A stretch of DNA of 64,000 nucleotides from positions 1 to 64,000 of the forward strand of contig JACKEP010000028.1 of assembly GCA_020632915.1 (NCBI GenBank), read 5' to 3'. A model generated the notes under the pieces. That model was not told the origin of the DNA. It saw nothing but the letters and a program-made list of their open reading frames with translations, and searched no databases. This DNA comes from Alphaproteobacteria bacterium (GTDB lineage Bacteria; Myxococcota_A; UBA796; GCA-2862545). This document shows, in pieces, positions 23,228 to 32,114 of the stretch. Numbering within the stretch: the first letter of the stretch is position 1; every line of letters begins with the position of its first letter. Both the position numbers and the translations under genes were made by a program.

Positions 23228-23743
23228 TCAGCCGGGGAACCAGCCGACGGGCAGGTCGAGGATCTCGAACCGGTCGACGGTCACCGCCGAGCCGCCGCTG
23301 GTCTCCCGCACGAACGTCGCGTCGGTGAGGATCATGTCGGCGCGGGAGGCATCGTAGGTGGCGCCCGGGCGCACGCGGATGGTGACGGTGCCGCTCTGGG
23401 GGACCCACGTGGCCTGGGTGATCGGGCCGTCGCCGTCGATGACGTCGGTGCACGTCCCCGTCGACAGGTCCTGGCCCACCTGAACCGACAGCCGCAGGTC
23501 CACGTCCGGCAGGTCGAACACGTACTCGCTGTCGGCGCCGCGATCGAAGGCGTCCTTGACGAGCCCTGTGGCGCGCACGAGCAGCATCAGCGTGTCGTCG
23601 TCGTTGACGCCGAAGAACGTGGCGTCGCCGCAGCCGCTGACGGTGGTGAGCTCGTCCTCGAAGCCCTCGGGCACCGAGGGGATGCACCCGGTGGACACGA
23701 GCAGGGCGAGCGCGGGGACGAGACAGGCGAGGAGTGGACGCAC
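23228..23743 (-). CDS. lipoprotein of unknown function
   Basis: A 171-residue predicted lipoprotein. The GTG start at 23743 sits 4 nt after GGAGG; the signal peptide ends with lipobox VSTGC. Two further cysteines flank a beta-rich region with several acidic loops. It matches no family I know. It precedes the photolyase-type gene on the same strand by 93 nt. Confidence 0.7.
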   Translation of the reverse strand: MRPLLACLVPALALLVSTGCIPSVPEGFEDELTTVSGCGDATFFGVNDDDTLMLLVRATGLVKDAFDRGADSEYVFDLPDVDLRLSVQVGQDLSTGTCTDVIDGDGPITQATWVPQSGTVTIRVRPGATYDASRADMILTDATFVRETSGGSAVTVDRFEILDLPVGWFPG

Positions 23744-23983
23744 GGGGCCTCCGGGGTGGCAGTCGGGCGGTTCGAGAGCGGCGCTCACCAGACCCCACGG
23801 GCAGGGCCCTGCGCAACCGGGAACGTCCTATCGGCTCACGAATGCCGCGGGATGAGCATCTTGTGGGCCATCGGCGCACAAACGACGGACACCCGCGCCC
23901 GGGGCGAGGTGGCCCCGGCCGTGCGACGCGCGCGGTGGGCGGGCTATGATGCGTCGGTCCCTGTTCGTGAGGAGCGCGCGACG

Positions 23984-25729
23984 ATGATGCGGCGTGGCTG
24001 GCCCTGGCTGCTCACCCTCGCCTGGGCGTGTCAGCCCCAGGCCGGTGACGATCGGGACACGGACACGGACGACACCGACCGTGTCGTCGACACCGACGTG
24101 CCCGACACCGACACGGACGTCGACTCCGACACGCAGGTGGTCGACACCGACCCGGTCGATCTCGGCGACGGCATCACGCTCGAGACGTCCGGCGTCGTCA
24201 CCTGCGCCGACCCCAGCCTGCGGGCGCTCGAGCGGTTCTCCAAGGTCCGCGCGGCCGAGCAGCCCATGCCCGAGGCGCTGTTCCGCCTCGTCGGCGGCGG
24301 TGTGGTGCTCGCCGACCTCACGGGCAACGGCGAGATCGAGGTGTTCAGCCCTGGGTGGGTCACCCACCAGCTCCACGTGCTCCAGCCCGACGGCAGCTAC
24401 GTCGACGAAGCCGTCGACCGGCTCCCGGCCGGCGTGAGCCTCGACTACGCGAGCGGCGCCTCCATCGTCGACCTGGAGGGTGACGGCGACCTCGACCTCT
24501 TCGTCACCCGCTGGGACCTGCCGAACGTCGTCCTCGTCAACGACGGCACGGGCCACTTCACCGACGGCACGGCGCGCTCGGGCATCACGGGCATCGGGCG
24601 GTCCCAGGCGAGCGCGTGGGGCGACATGGACGGGGACGGCGACCTCGATCTGTTCGTCGGCAACTACGGTCCCCACCCGTTCGACGCCTTCGCCGCCGAG
24701 GAGGACTTCACCGCCGGCGACGCCAGCCAGATCTGGATCAACGACGGGCACGGCCGCTTCAGCGACCACAGCGCGATCCTGCCGCAGCGGGTGGCCGACG
24801 CCTACACGTTCATGGGCGCGTGGCAGGACATGGACGGCGACCTGCGCCCCGAGCTGCTCGTCATCAACGACTTCGGCTGGGCGCGCCCGAGCACGCTGTT
24901 CTGGAACCGGCCCGAGGGCCTCGTGCAGGACGACGGCACGCTCGGCATCGACGCGCCGTTCGCCGGCATGGGCCTCGCGATTGGCGACGTGAACGGCGAC
25001 CTCGTGCCCGACCTCGTGCAGACGTCGTGGAAGGCCGCCAGCCTGCTCACGTCGTCGCCGTTCGGCACCTACTTCGAGAGCGCCCAGGCCCTCGGCTACA
25101 CGCCGGTCTGGGAGTGGCCCGGCACCACCGGGGTCGAGCCGCCGCCCGGCTGGACGAACCCGCGCCAGATCTTCGGGTGGGGCACCGAGCTCGCCGACCT
25201 CGACAACGACGGCGACGAGGACCTGCTCGTCAACTTCGGCTTCTGGGACGAGTGGCAGCGCGAGGACGTCCAGCGCGACGCGCTCTACGAGCGCCAGGCC
25301 AATGGCCTGTTCGAGGATCGCGCCGAGGACTGGGGCATGAACGATCGGGGCGCCAGCCGCGGGATGGCCGTCGCCGACCTCAACCACGACGGCTACCCCG
25401 ACGTGGTCAAGCGCGTGCTCGGCGACCGCACCCCGATGTACGTGTCGAACTGCGGCGACGCGGCGTGGCTGTCGATCGCGCTGAGCGCCCCCGCACCCAA
25501 CACGTTCGGCGTCGGCGCGCGCATCCTGGTGCGCGACGGCGACCGCACCTGGGTGCGCTGGCTGCACGCCGGCGGCACCAGCATCTACTCGGCCGGACCC
25601 ATCGAGGCCCACGTCGGCCTGGGCGACCGCGACACCGTCGAGCACCTCGAGATCGACTGGCCCGACGGCACGGTCACCGTGGTCGACGACGTGCCCACGC
25701 GCCAGCACCTGCGGTTCGTGCGCGAGTAG
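23984..25729 (+). CDS. VCBS/FG-GAP repeat lipoprotein with ASPIC/UnbV domain
   Basis: A 581-residue exported protein. The ATG at 23984 has GAGGAG 8 nt upstream; a second ATG follows directly. The signal peptide ends in the lipobox LAWAC, then a long Asp-Thr linker (about residues 23-60). Seven VCBS-type blades follow, each with a calcium-binding Asp-rich loop such as DLEGDGDLDLFV, DMDGDGDLDLFVGNYG, DLDNDGDEDLLVNFG and DLNHDGYPDVV, giving a probable seven-bladed propeller. The C-terminus has the ASPIC/UnbV signature: GVGARILVRDG and a following IDWPDGT. Such proteins are surface or cell-wall proteins; binding partner unknown. The gene is isolated between a minus-strand lipoprotein and the thioesterase. 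Confidence 0.88.
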   Translation: MMRRGWPWLLTLAWACQPQAGDDRDTDTDDTDRVVDTDVPDTDTDVDSDTQVVDTDPVDLGDGITLETSGVVTCADPSLRALERFSKVRAAEQPMPEALFRLVGGGVVLADLTGNGEIEVFSPGWVTHQLHVLQPDGSYVDEAVDRLPAGVSLDYASGASIVDLEGDGDLDLFVTRWDLPNVVLVNDGTGHFTDGTARSGITGIGRSQASAWGDMDGDGDLDLFVGNYGPHPFDAFAAEEDFTAGDASQIWINDGHGRFSDHSAILPQRVADAYTFMGAWQDMDGDLRPELLVINDFGWARPSTLFWNRPEGLVQDDGTLGIDAPFAGMGLAIGDVNGDLVPDLVQTSWKAASLLTSSPFGTYFESAQALGYTPVWEWPGTTGVEPPPGWTNPRQIFGWGTELADLDNDGDEDLLVNFGFWDEWQREDVQRDALYERQANGLFEDRAEDWGMNDRGASRGMAVADLNHDGYPDVVKRVLGDRTPMYVSNCGDAAWLSIALSAPAPNTFGVGARILVRDGDRTWVRWLHAGGTSIYSAGPIEAHVGLGDRDTVEHLEIDWPDGTVTVVDDVPTRQHLRFVRE

Positions 25730-25776
25730 GGCCGCGCCCGGGCGGCAGCTGCCGGCCACCCGACGACCGCTCCCCC

Positions 25777-26535
25777 CTACGACCGTGCGTCCCCCGCCCC
25801 GGCGAGCACCGCCGCGACGTCGTCGCGCGCGTCGTGGGCGTCGCGGACGTAGGTGAAGTGGCCGCCCGGCATCACGACCACCCGGGTCGGTCCGCGGGTG
25901 ACCGCCTCCCAGGGGGCCAGCGAGGAGGGCGGCACGGCGCCGTCGTCCTCACCGCCGTACACCGTCACCGGGCACGACAGCACCTGATCCGTCGGCGCCA
26001 CCCAGGTGTCGAGGAGCTGGTAGTCGGCCCGCATCGTCGGCAGGAAGGTGCGCAGGATGCCCGGGTGGCGCTTGAGCACGTCGGGCAGCGGGCCGTACAG
26101 CCGCTCCGTCTCGGCGACGAGCCGATCCTCGGGGAGCGCGAACATCGGCGGGTGGGGGGGCGGCAGGCCCGGCGCGCGGCGCGCCGACACGAACAGGTGC
26201 GCCGGCGGCTGCCCGGCGGCGGCCCCTGCCCGCGCCAGCTCGTAGGCGATCGCGGCGCCCATCGAGTGGCCGAAGACCGCCCAGGGACGATCCAGCGCCG
26301 GGGCCATTGCGCCGAAGAGGTCGCGCACCAGCGGGGCCATCGCGCTGTAGGGCCGGTCGCGCAGCCGCCGCTCCCGCCCGGGCAGCTGCACGGGGATCAC
26401 GTGGACGTCGGCCGGCAGCGCCTGGGGCCACGTCGCGTAGATCCCCGCGCCGCCGCCTGCGAAGGGCAGCAGGAACAGGCGCAGCCGGGGGTCTGCGGGC
26501 GCGGGGAGCGCGGGGAACCAGGCGTCGTCGAACAT
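25777..26535 (-). CDS. type II thioesterase (alpha/beta hydrolase)
   Basis: A 252-residue stand-alone thioesterase of the kind that clears misprimed or stalled chains from polyketide and peptide synthases. Motifs: FAGGGAGIY oxyanion region, GHSMG with nucleophile Ser91, Asp196 or Asp197 in GGEDDG, and His225 in GGHFTY. The chosen ATG at 26535 is 5 nt after CGAGG; an upstream start would add nine residues without benefit. It is 9 kb from the polyketide synthase but is the only releasing or editing enzyme in the window that could serve it. It is divergent from the 26636 gene. Confidence 0.85.
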   Translation of the reverse strand: MFDDAWFPALPAPADPRLRLFLLPFAGGGAGIYATWPQALPADVHVIPVQLPGRERRLRDRPYSAMAPLVRDLFGAMAPALDRPWAVFGHSMGAAIAYELARAGAAAGQPPAHLFVSARRAPGLPPPHPPMFALPEDRLVAETERLYGPLPDVLKRHPGILRTFLPTMRADYQLLDTWVAPTDQVLSCPVTVYGGEDDGAVPPSSLAPWEAVTRGPTRVVVMPGGHFTYVRDAHDARDDVAAVLAGAGDARS

Positions 26536-26635
26536 GTGGACCTCGGGCGGGGCAGGTAGCACGGGGACCGCCGCGGAGGCTGTCGACGCGGGTCGTTCCT
26601 GTCGCTACGATTCCCCCCTTCCCCGGGAACCGGCC

Positions 26636-27370
26636 ATGCCCGACCACCACGCCGCCATCACCCGTCACCTCGCGATCCTGCGCGGGGCGCTCGACGCCCT
26701 CGGCGTGCTCGGCGACGACCTGCCCGATCCCGAACGGCTCGCCGCCACCCTGGAGGCGCTCGACCCGGCGCTGTCGGGCGACGCGTTCGCGCCGGCGGGG
26801 TGGGTCGCCGGCACCGAGCTGCCCGCGCCGTCGTGGATCGAGCGCGTCCACGCGTTCAAGGAGCAAACCGACGAGCTCACCGACGAGTCGGAGATCCCGG
26901 ACCAGGGGCTCGTGTCGGTGACGGCGCTCGCGCCCGAGCTGGGCCAGCGGCTCATGTCGCAGCGCACCTTCCACCGGTTCGTGCGTCGCCACGACCTGTT
27001 CCCACCCCCGGGCCCCTCGCTCCACGCCGCGGGCGGCGCCACGTGGTGGACGTGGGACGCGCTGCTGTCGGATGGCCGCTGGGGGCGCCTGCGGGTGGAG
27101 GGCGCCACGCCGCGTCGAGCCCCAGCCGGCGATCGCTGGTTCACCCTGTCGTTCGACGACCTGGAGGCCGAGCTCGCCTACGCCACGGTGCGTCGGTGCG
27201 TCGTCGGTCCGGCGTGGCGCGACGGCGCGCGGCGGGTGGCCGGCCTGTTCGCCACGCTCGAGGTCAGCGGCGACACGGCGGTCCACCGGCTCGCCGTCGA
27301 TCGCATGCGGGCCGAGGACGTCGGCCTGGGCGACGTCCTGGTCACGCCGTTCGCGCTGCCGGGGGCGTGA
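26636..27370 (+). CDS. hypothetical protein, 244 aa
   Basis: A 244-residue soluble protein without signal peptide or known domain. Its N-terminal half is rich in helices and its C-terminal half contains mixed strands. The ATG is preceded by an imperfect ribosome site; an 11-nt palindrome TTCCCCGGGAA lies where the site would be. TACGAT at 26606-26611 is a possible -10 box without a clear -35. Its 3' end overlaps the end of selO by 29 nt on the opposite strand. I do not recognise a function. Confidence 0.6.
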   Translation: MPDHHAAITRHLAILRGALDALGVLGDDLPDPERLAATLEALDPALSGDAFAPAGWVAGTELPAPSWIERVHAFKEQTDELTDESEIPDQGLVSVTALAPELGQRLMSQRTFHRFVRRHDLFPPPGPSLHAAGGATWWTWDALLSDGRWGRLRVEGATPRRAPAGDRWFTLSFDDLEAELAYATVRRCVVGPAWRDGARRVAGLFATLEVSGDTAVHRLAVDRMRAEDVGLGDVLVTPFALPGA

Positions 27371-28856
27371 GCACCGGCGCGAGCGCGCGCCCGTACCGTC
27401 GGATGTCGGCCACCTTGTCGAACAGAGGTGCCCAGTCGTCGGCGTCGGCGATCGGCGCCCAGAGCGCCTCCACCTCGTCGATGTGCAGCGTGCACGGCCC
27501 GTGGCGATCGGAGAGCGGGTCGTCCGGCCCGTAGCCGTCGGCGGGTGTGGCCGACGGCAGCCACGCGCGCACCGCGGCGAACCCGGCGGCGTCGTAGCGC
27601 GCGGCCTGCGGCGAACTGCCGGGTCGATCCCCCGCGGCTGCCCCGCCGAACCAGTCGAAGAGGGTCTGCTCGAAGCCGGGCCGCAGCCCGTCCTCGGCAG
27701 GTGTGGCGAGGAAGGCCACCACGTCGCTGACACGGGCGGCGTCGGTGGTGGGGTCGACGGGGGCCACCCCCAGCCGTCGCAGCAGCCCGCTCCGCCACGC
27801 CGCGCGGAAGTCCTCGACGAAACCGTCGAGTGCGCTGACGATGGCCTCTGTCTCGCCGAGCACCGAGAGCGCGTCCGCGAGGCGGCCGAGGTTCCACAGC
27901 ACGGCCTCGGGCTGTCGGCCGAACGCGTACAGACCGTCGTGGTCGAAGTAGGCTGCCGTGAACCGCGGGTTGAAGGTGGGGGTGAACCGCCAGGGGCCGT
28001 AGTCGAAGCTCTCGCCCGTCAGGTTCATGTTGTCCGTGTTCAGCACGCCGTGGACGAAGCCGGCGTTCATCCACGCCGCGGCGAGGCGGGCGCTGCGGTG
28101 GGCCACCTGGGCCAGCAGGTCGACGTGGGGCGCGCGGCCCGACGCCGCCGGCCCCTGCGGGTCGAGGTAGGTGTCGAGGCAGTAGGTGACGAGGCGCCGC
28201 AGGCTGTCGTGGTCGCCGGTGGCCGCCAGCCGCTGGAACGTGCCGAACCGCACGTGGGACCACTGCAGGCGCACCAGCACGCACGCGCGCGTGGGCGACG
28301 GCTCGTCGTGGCGCTGCAGCGACTCTCCCGTCTCGACGAGGGACAGCGTCCGGCTCGTCGGCACGCCGAGGGCATCGAGGAGCTCGGTCGCCAGCAGCTC
28401 ACGGACCCCACCCTTGAGCGTGAGGCGGCCATCGCCGCCGCGGGACCAGGGCGTGGTGCCGCTCCCCTTCGTGCCCAGGTCGAGCAGGCGCCCGCGGTCG
28501 TCGCGGACCTGGGCGTACAGGAAGCCGCGTCCGTCCCCGAGATCGGGGTTGTAGGACCGGAACTGGTGACCGTGGTAGCGCAGGGCCAGGGGTGCGGGGA
28601 GGTTGTGGGGGAGCGGGACGAAGCGGGCCAGGTGGTCGACCCACGCGGCATCGTCCAGCGTGTCGAGGCCGATCTCCGCCGCCGCGCGGTCGTTGCGCCA
28701 CCGCAGGCGGTGGTCGGGGAACCGGGCGGGCGCGACGACGTCGAAGAAGGCGCCTCCGAGGGTGCCGTGGCGCGGATCGGGGCGGTAGCGGGCGGAGGGC
28801 GGCACCCGGACTCCGGGACGGACGGTGACGTCGGGACGGACGGTGCGTGGTAGCAT
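27342..28856 (-). CDS. selO: protein adenylyltransferase SelO
   Basis: A member of the SelO/YdiU pseudokinase family, which transfers AMP from ATP to Ser, Thr or Tyr of proteins. The signature blocks are present: YHGHQFRSYNPDLGDGRGF near the N-terminus, DLGTKGSGTTPWSRGGDGR, and HGVLNTDNMNLTGE followed by DYGPW (catalytic Asp/Asn and metal Asp). The protein ends without the C-terminal selenocysteine region of eukaryotic homologues. The ATG at 28856 gives 504 residues. A GTG at 28805 with GGAG upstream would give 487 residues and is attractive because a direct repeat would then lie between the divergent starts. Stop overlaps the convergent 26636 gene. Confidence 0.9.
   Translation of the reverse strand: MLPRTVRPDVTVRPGVRVPPSARYRPDPRHGTLGGAFFDVVAPARFPDHRLRWRNDRAAAEIGLDTLDDAAWVDHLARFVPLPHNLPAPLALRYHGHQFRSYNPDLGDGRGFLYAQVRDDRGRLLDLGTKGSGTTPWSRGGDGRLTLKGGVRELLATELLDALGVPTSRTLSLVETGESLQRHDEPSPTRACVLVRLQWSHVRFGTFQRLAATGDHDSLRRLVTYCLDTYLDPQGPAASGRAPHVDLLAQVAHRSARLAAAWMNAGFVHGVLNTDNMNLTGESFDYGPWRFTPTFNPRFTAAYFDHDGLYAFGRQPEAVLWNLGRLADALSVLGETEAIVSALDGFVEDFRAAWRSGLLRRLGVAPVDPTTDAARVSDVVAFLATPAEDGLRPGFEQTLFDWFGGAAAGDRPGSSPQAARYDAAGFAAVRAWLPSATPADGYGPDDPLSDRHGPCTLHIDEVEALWAPIADADDWAPLFDKVADIRRYGRALAPVLTPPAARTA
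28814..28845. repeat. two direct copies of CGGGACGGACGGTG near the selO start
   Basis: The 14-nt element occurs at 28814-28827 and 28832-28845, with 4 nt between (18-nt period). It is either in the first codons of selO or, if the GTG at 28805 is used, in the 70-nt gap between two divergent genes, where it could bind a regulator. Confidence 0.55.
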
Positions 28857-28876
28857 GGAGCGTCCCGGAGGTGGTC

Positions 28877-29437
28877 ATGTCCACGGTCGATCGTCGATCC
28901 TTCCTCGGTGGTGTCGCGGCGCTCTCGTCGCTGGGCCTGCTCTCGGGCTCCGGCGTGGCGTGGGCCGCACAGCCCGGCGCCGACGCCTCCCTCGGGGAGC
29001 TGCTCCTGCGGCGCATGCTGCGCGGCGTCGCCATGGGCGAGCCGTTCTACGGCGACTGGGTGCTGGTCGAGGCCTACCCGCCGATGGCTGGCGGTGTCGT
29101 GTTGGTGGTCGCCAAGGGCACGTCGGGCGATCCGATCCGCGTCGACGTCGTGCGTCGCGACGACCCCACCCGGGCGCCGGCGTTCACCGAGCACCTCGAG
29201 CTGTTCGTGATGGATGGCGGCGGCGGCGTCCGAAAGATGCCCCACGATCTCGTCGAGGCGTTGCAGGCCCTGGCCAGCCGCCTGGAAGACAACGAGGCCC
29301 AGGGCAAGCTGTCCGGCTTCCTGCTCACCCACACCGAGCGCACCGCGCGCTACCCGAAGTTCATGGACCGCGCGTCCACGGATCTCGCGCCGCGGCCTCC
29401 GGTGGTGATCGACGGCGTCGAGGTCGACGCGGGCTGA
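28877..29437 (+). CDS. Tat-exported protein of unknown function
   Basis: A 186-residue protein. The ATG at 28877 is placed 5 nt after GGAGG and gives an N-terminus with a twin-arginine motif (DRRSFLGG) and a signal peptide ending in AWA. The mature part has an acidic, slightly repetitive character with alternating strands and helices and no cysteine pair. Tat export suggests that it folds or loads a cofactor in the cytoplasm. No family is recognised. TAGCAT at 28851-28856 could be its -10 box. It is divergent from selO and converges on murB, where the two TGA codons lie in a short inverted repeat (29435-29458). Confidence 0.7.
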   Translation: MSTVDRRSFLGGVAALSSLGLLSGSGVAWAAQPGADASLGELLLRRMLRGVAMGEPFYGDWVLVEAYPPMAGGVVLVVAKGTSGDPIRVDVVRRDDPTRAPAFTEHLELFVMDGGGGVRKMPHDLVEALQALASRLEDNEAQGKLSGFLLTHTERTARYPKFMDRASTDLAPRPPVVIDGVEVDAG

Positions 29438-29455
29438 CGGGCCCGGGCGTCGACG

Positions 29456-30361
29456 TCACCAGCGACCGACGAGCTGCACCTCGGGTTCGAGGTGCACGCC
29501 GTGGGCCTGCGCCACCTCCGCCTGCACGCGCGCCATCAGGGCGCGGAGCTCGGACGCCGTGGCGCCGCCGGTGTTGACCAGGAAGTTCGCGTGCTTCGGC
29601 GACACCTGCGCGCCGCCGATCGCCAGCCCCTTGAGCCCGGTGGCGTCGATCAGTCGACCCGCCGTGTCGCCAGGGGGGTTGCGGAACGTCGAGCCGCACG
29701 ACGGCAGGTCGAGGGGCTGGGTGGCCTTGCGCGTGGCGAGGAAGGTCCGCATCCGGTCGGCACTCGCGGCGGCGTCGCCCTCGAGCCGGAGCCAGGCGCG
29801 GGTGACCACCGACCCCTCGGGCAGGAGGGTGGTGCGGTAGCCCAGGCCGAGGGATGCGGCCGGCAGGCGTTCGAGCGTGCCGTCCGCGCGGACGACCTCG
29901 ACCGCGTCGAGCCGATCGCCGATCTCGCCCAGTGAGGTCCCGGCGTTCATGCGCACGGCGCCGCCCACGGTGCCCGGGATGCCGGCCATCGCCTCCAGGC
30001 CGGGCCAGCCGTGCCGTGCGGCGCGCGCCAGCAGCACCGTGAGCCGCAGGCCCGCGCCCACCACCAGCTGGTCGCCCTCGACGCCGCTGTCGGCGAGCTC
30101 GCCGGACAGGCTGACGACCAGGCCAGCGACGCCGTCGTCGGCCACCAGCAGGTTCGACCCGTTGCCGAGCGGGAACACGGGCACGTCCGCCTGGCGCGCG
30201 AGCGCCATCACCTGCGCGAGCTCGCCCGCGGTGGACACGGTGACGAGCGCGTCGGCGGGCCCTCCGACGCGCCAGTACGTCTTGCGCGCCAGCGGGACGT
30301 CGGCCTCCCAGGGGATCCCGGTGGCGTCGAGCGCGGTGGCGAGAGCGGGTTCGAGGGGCAC
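29456..30361 (-). CDS. murB: UDP-N-acetylmuramate dehydrogenase
   Basis: This FAD enzyme makes UDP-N-acetylmuramate in peptidoglycan synthesis. The 301 residues contain GNGSNLLV (FAD), AGIPGTVGGAVRMNAG, the catalytic Ser motif GSTFRNPPGD and SPKHANFLVNTG. Its short overall length and lack of the extra loop mark it as a type II MurB, common outside enterobacteria. The GTG start is placed 5 nt after AGGAG. It is divergent from the SRPBCC gene. No other mur gene is nearby. Confidence 0.93.
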   Translation of the reverse strand: MPLEPALATALDATGIPWEADVPLARKTYWRVGGPADALVTVSTAGELAQVMALARQADVPVFPLGNGSNLLVADDGVAGLVVSLSGELADSGVEGDQLVVGAGLRLTVLLARAARHGWPGLEAMAGIPGTVGGAVRMNAGTSLGEIGDRLDAVEVVRADGTLERLPAASLGLGYRTTLLPEGSVVTRAWLRLEGDAAASADRMRTFLATRKATQPLDLPSCGSTFRNPPGDTAGRLIDATGLKGLAIGGAQVSPKHANFLVNTGGATASELRALMARVQAEVAQAHGVHLEPEVQLVGRW

Positions 30362-30484
30362 GGTGTCTCCTATCGCGTGGGGGACAGGGCGGGGACGCCG
30401 TTCCCAGCGTGCTCCGGACACCGCGGCGTCGCTGGCACGGTCCGTGCTGAACGGGGTCCAGAGGAAACGACCCCGGAGGCTGGA

Positions 30485-30931
30485 ATGACCTGGATTCTCA
30501 CCCGGACCGCGACCGTGGATGCGACGGCCGATCGCGTCTTCCGGCTGATCACCGACAGCGCCCAGGCCACCGCGTGGGTCGAGCACCTGCGCGACGTGCG
30601 CCACGTGCGCGGCGAGGGTCCCGGCAAGACCTGGGACTGGTCGTTCGAGCTCGGCGGCCTGCCGATGCGCGGCCACATGCGGACCACGCTCTGGCAGCCC
30701 GGCGTCCGGGTGCGCTCGGAGTCCACGGGGGACGTGCGGTCCACCTGGGACTGGCGCCTGGCGCCGGCCGTCGGCGGTGTCGAGGTCCAGCTCAAGGTGC
30801 AGGTCATCCCGCCCGTGTCGGCGGTGCGGGCGCTCGGTACCCAGGGCGTGCAGGCCGCCTGCGACGCCGTCGTCGACGGGGTCATCGACCGCCTGCGCGC
30901 GCTCGCAGAGTCCGGGTACGAGCTGGTGTGA
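30485..30931 (+). CDS. SRPBCC/START-like domain protein
   Basis: A 148-residue protein with the polyketide cyclase/START-like fold: an early beta strand with ADRVFRLITDSAQATAWV, a large beta sheet in the middle (WDWSFELGG, TTLWQPG, WRLAPAVGG), and a long C-terminal helix. The fold binds hydrophobic ligands. The start has GGAGG 5 nt upstream. Nothing in the sequence links it to the polyketide pathway. It converges on the kinase gene with 19 nt between stop codons. Confidence 0.75.
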   Translation: MTWILTRTATVDATADRVFRLITDSAQATAWVEHLRDVRHVRGEGPGKTWDWSFELGGLPMRGHMRTTLWQPGVRVRSESTGDVRSTWDWRLAPAVGGVEVQLKVQVIPPVSAVRALGTQGVQAACDAVVDGVIDRLRALAESGYELV

Positions 30932-30950
30932 GTCGAGGGTGTTCCACGGC

Positions 30951-32114
30951 TCACGCGCGATGGACGCGCGCGTCGGCCGACCGCTCCAGGCGTCGCTGCA
31001 CCTCCCAGCCCTCCCGGAACACCTTGGCGACGAAGTCGGTGGTGACGTCGATGCGGCGCACGCTGCCGGGGGCGTCATCCCGACGGCGCTTGTCGACCAG
31101 CCGCCGCGCATCGTCCGCGGTCGCGAGCACGAGCAGGTCGATCGCGGCCCGAAGGCTCGGGTCGAGTCCGAGGAACACCCCGTCGACGAGCACCAGCTCG
31201 CCGTCGTTCCGCGCCGCCCGCACGGCGTCCGTCAGGCTGCGGTCGTCGTACAGCCCGGGTCCGTCGAGCAGGTCGACGCGATGCCCGGCGTGCTGGACGT
31301 AGCGCAGACCCGGGCCGTCCCACGTGTGCTGGTCGCCGGCGACGTGCACGACCGTGCGTCCGTCCTGCCGTGCGCGGTCTGCGATGGCGCGGACCAGGGT
31401 GGACTTGCCCGCGCCCGCCGCGCCGACGACGCCGACCACGCCGACCACCGTGGCTGCGCGGTCGACGACGGCGTGCAGGTCCGTGGGGGCGGTCGTGCAC
31501 GGCGGGGACCGCGGCAGCCAGTACCCGTCGTCGCTCAGGAAGACCTCGCCGGCTTCGGCCCACGCGGCCCCGTCGGCGCGTGCAGGGTGCGGACCGTCGG
31601 GGGCCCGGCCGCCGCAGGCGATCCACGCGCGCCAGGCGGCGCGATGCAGGCGAGGGCTGTCCAGCGGCACCCCGTCGTGCCAGGCGGCGAGCAGCGCGCC
31701 CTGGTGCAGCCGCAGCGGGTCCTGGGCGCCGTCGAGGCCGTCGAGCGCTGCCGCGAGGGCCTCGGGATCGTCGGGCACGGGGGGCAGGGCGGGGGGACCG
31801 TTCGCCCCGATCGCGTCGGCCAGGGCGCTGCGGCCTGAGGGTCCCGGGTCGGACAGCCAGCGCGCGGCGACGTCCCAGAGCAGCCCGAGCTCGGCGTCCG
31901 CGTTCCCGATCCCGGGCCACGCGTCGGGGCCGACGTGCACGCGCGGCGCCCCACCGCCCCGTGGCGCCACCAGGGTGGTGGGAGGGCCCGCATCGGCGCG
32001 CGCCCAGCCGAGGCGTCCCAGGGCGGCCACGCGCGCGAGGCCGTGCGGCACCGACCCCTGGGGCGTGGACGCCTGGAGCGCTGCGACGGCGCCCGGATGG
32101 ATGGGCCGGATCAC
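30951..32114 (-). CDS. P-loop kinase, uridine-kinase-like, with an unknown N-terminal domain
   Basis: A 387-residue protein. The C-terminal half is a P-loop kinase: Walker A GAAGAGKST at 231-239, a following HVAGDQHTWDGPG segment, DLLDGPGLYDD and LVLVDGVFLGLDP, where uridine and phosphoribulokinase relatives hold acceptor-binding and Walker B residues. The N-terminal 215 residues have no recognisable domain, though the VFLSDDGYWLPR segment just before the kinase is unusual. It is the last gene of a minus-strand run; its GTG overlaps the upstream TGA by 4 nt. A sugar or nucleoside acceptor is likely, but I cannot name it. Confidence 0.7.
   Translation of the reverse strand: MIRPIHPGAVAALQASTPQGSVPHGLARVAALGRLGWARADAGPPTTLVAPRGGGAPRVHVGPDAWPGIGNADAELGLLWDVAARWLSDPGPSGRSALADAIGANGPPALPPVPDDPEALAAALDGLDGAQDPLRLHQGALLAAWHDGVPLDSPRLHRAAWRAWIACGGRAPDGPHPARADGAAWAEAGEVFLSDDGYWLPRSPPCTTAPTDLHAVVDRAATVVGVVGVVGAAGAGKSTLVRAIADRARQDGRTVVHVAGDQHTWDGPGLRYVQHAGHRVDLLDGPGLYDDRSLTDAVRAARNDGELVLVDGVFLGLDPSLRAAIDLLVLATADDARRLVDKRRRDDAPGSVRRIDVTTDFVAKVFREGWEVQRRLERSADARVHRA

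Noticed and set aside
22988..23983. Long N-terminal extension of the VCBS lipoprotein frame
   Set aside because: The real start at 23984 has a ribosome site and signal peptide; the upstream part is the complement of two other genes.
25744..25753. Palindrome GGCAGCTGCC as a terminator
   Set aside because: It has no loop and no T-run, and is short enough to occur by chance in this base composition.
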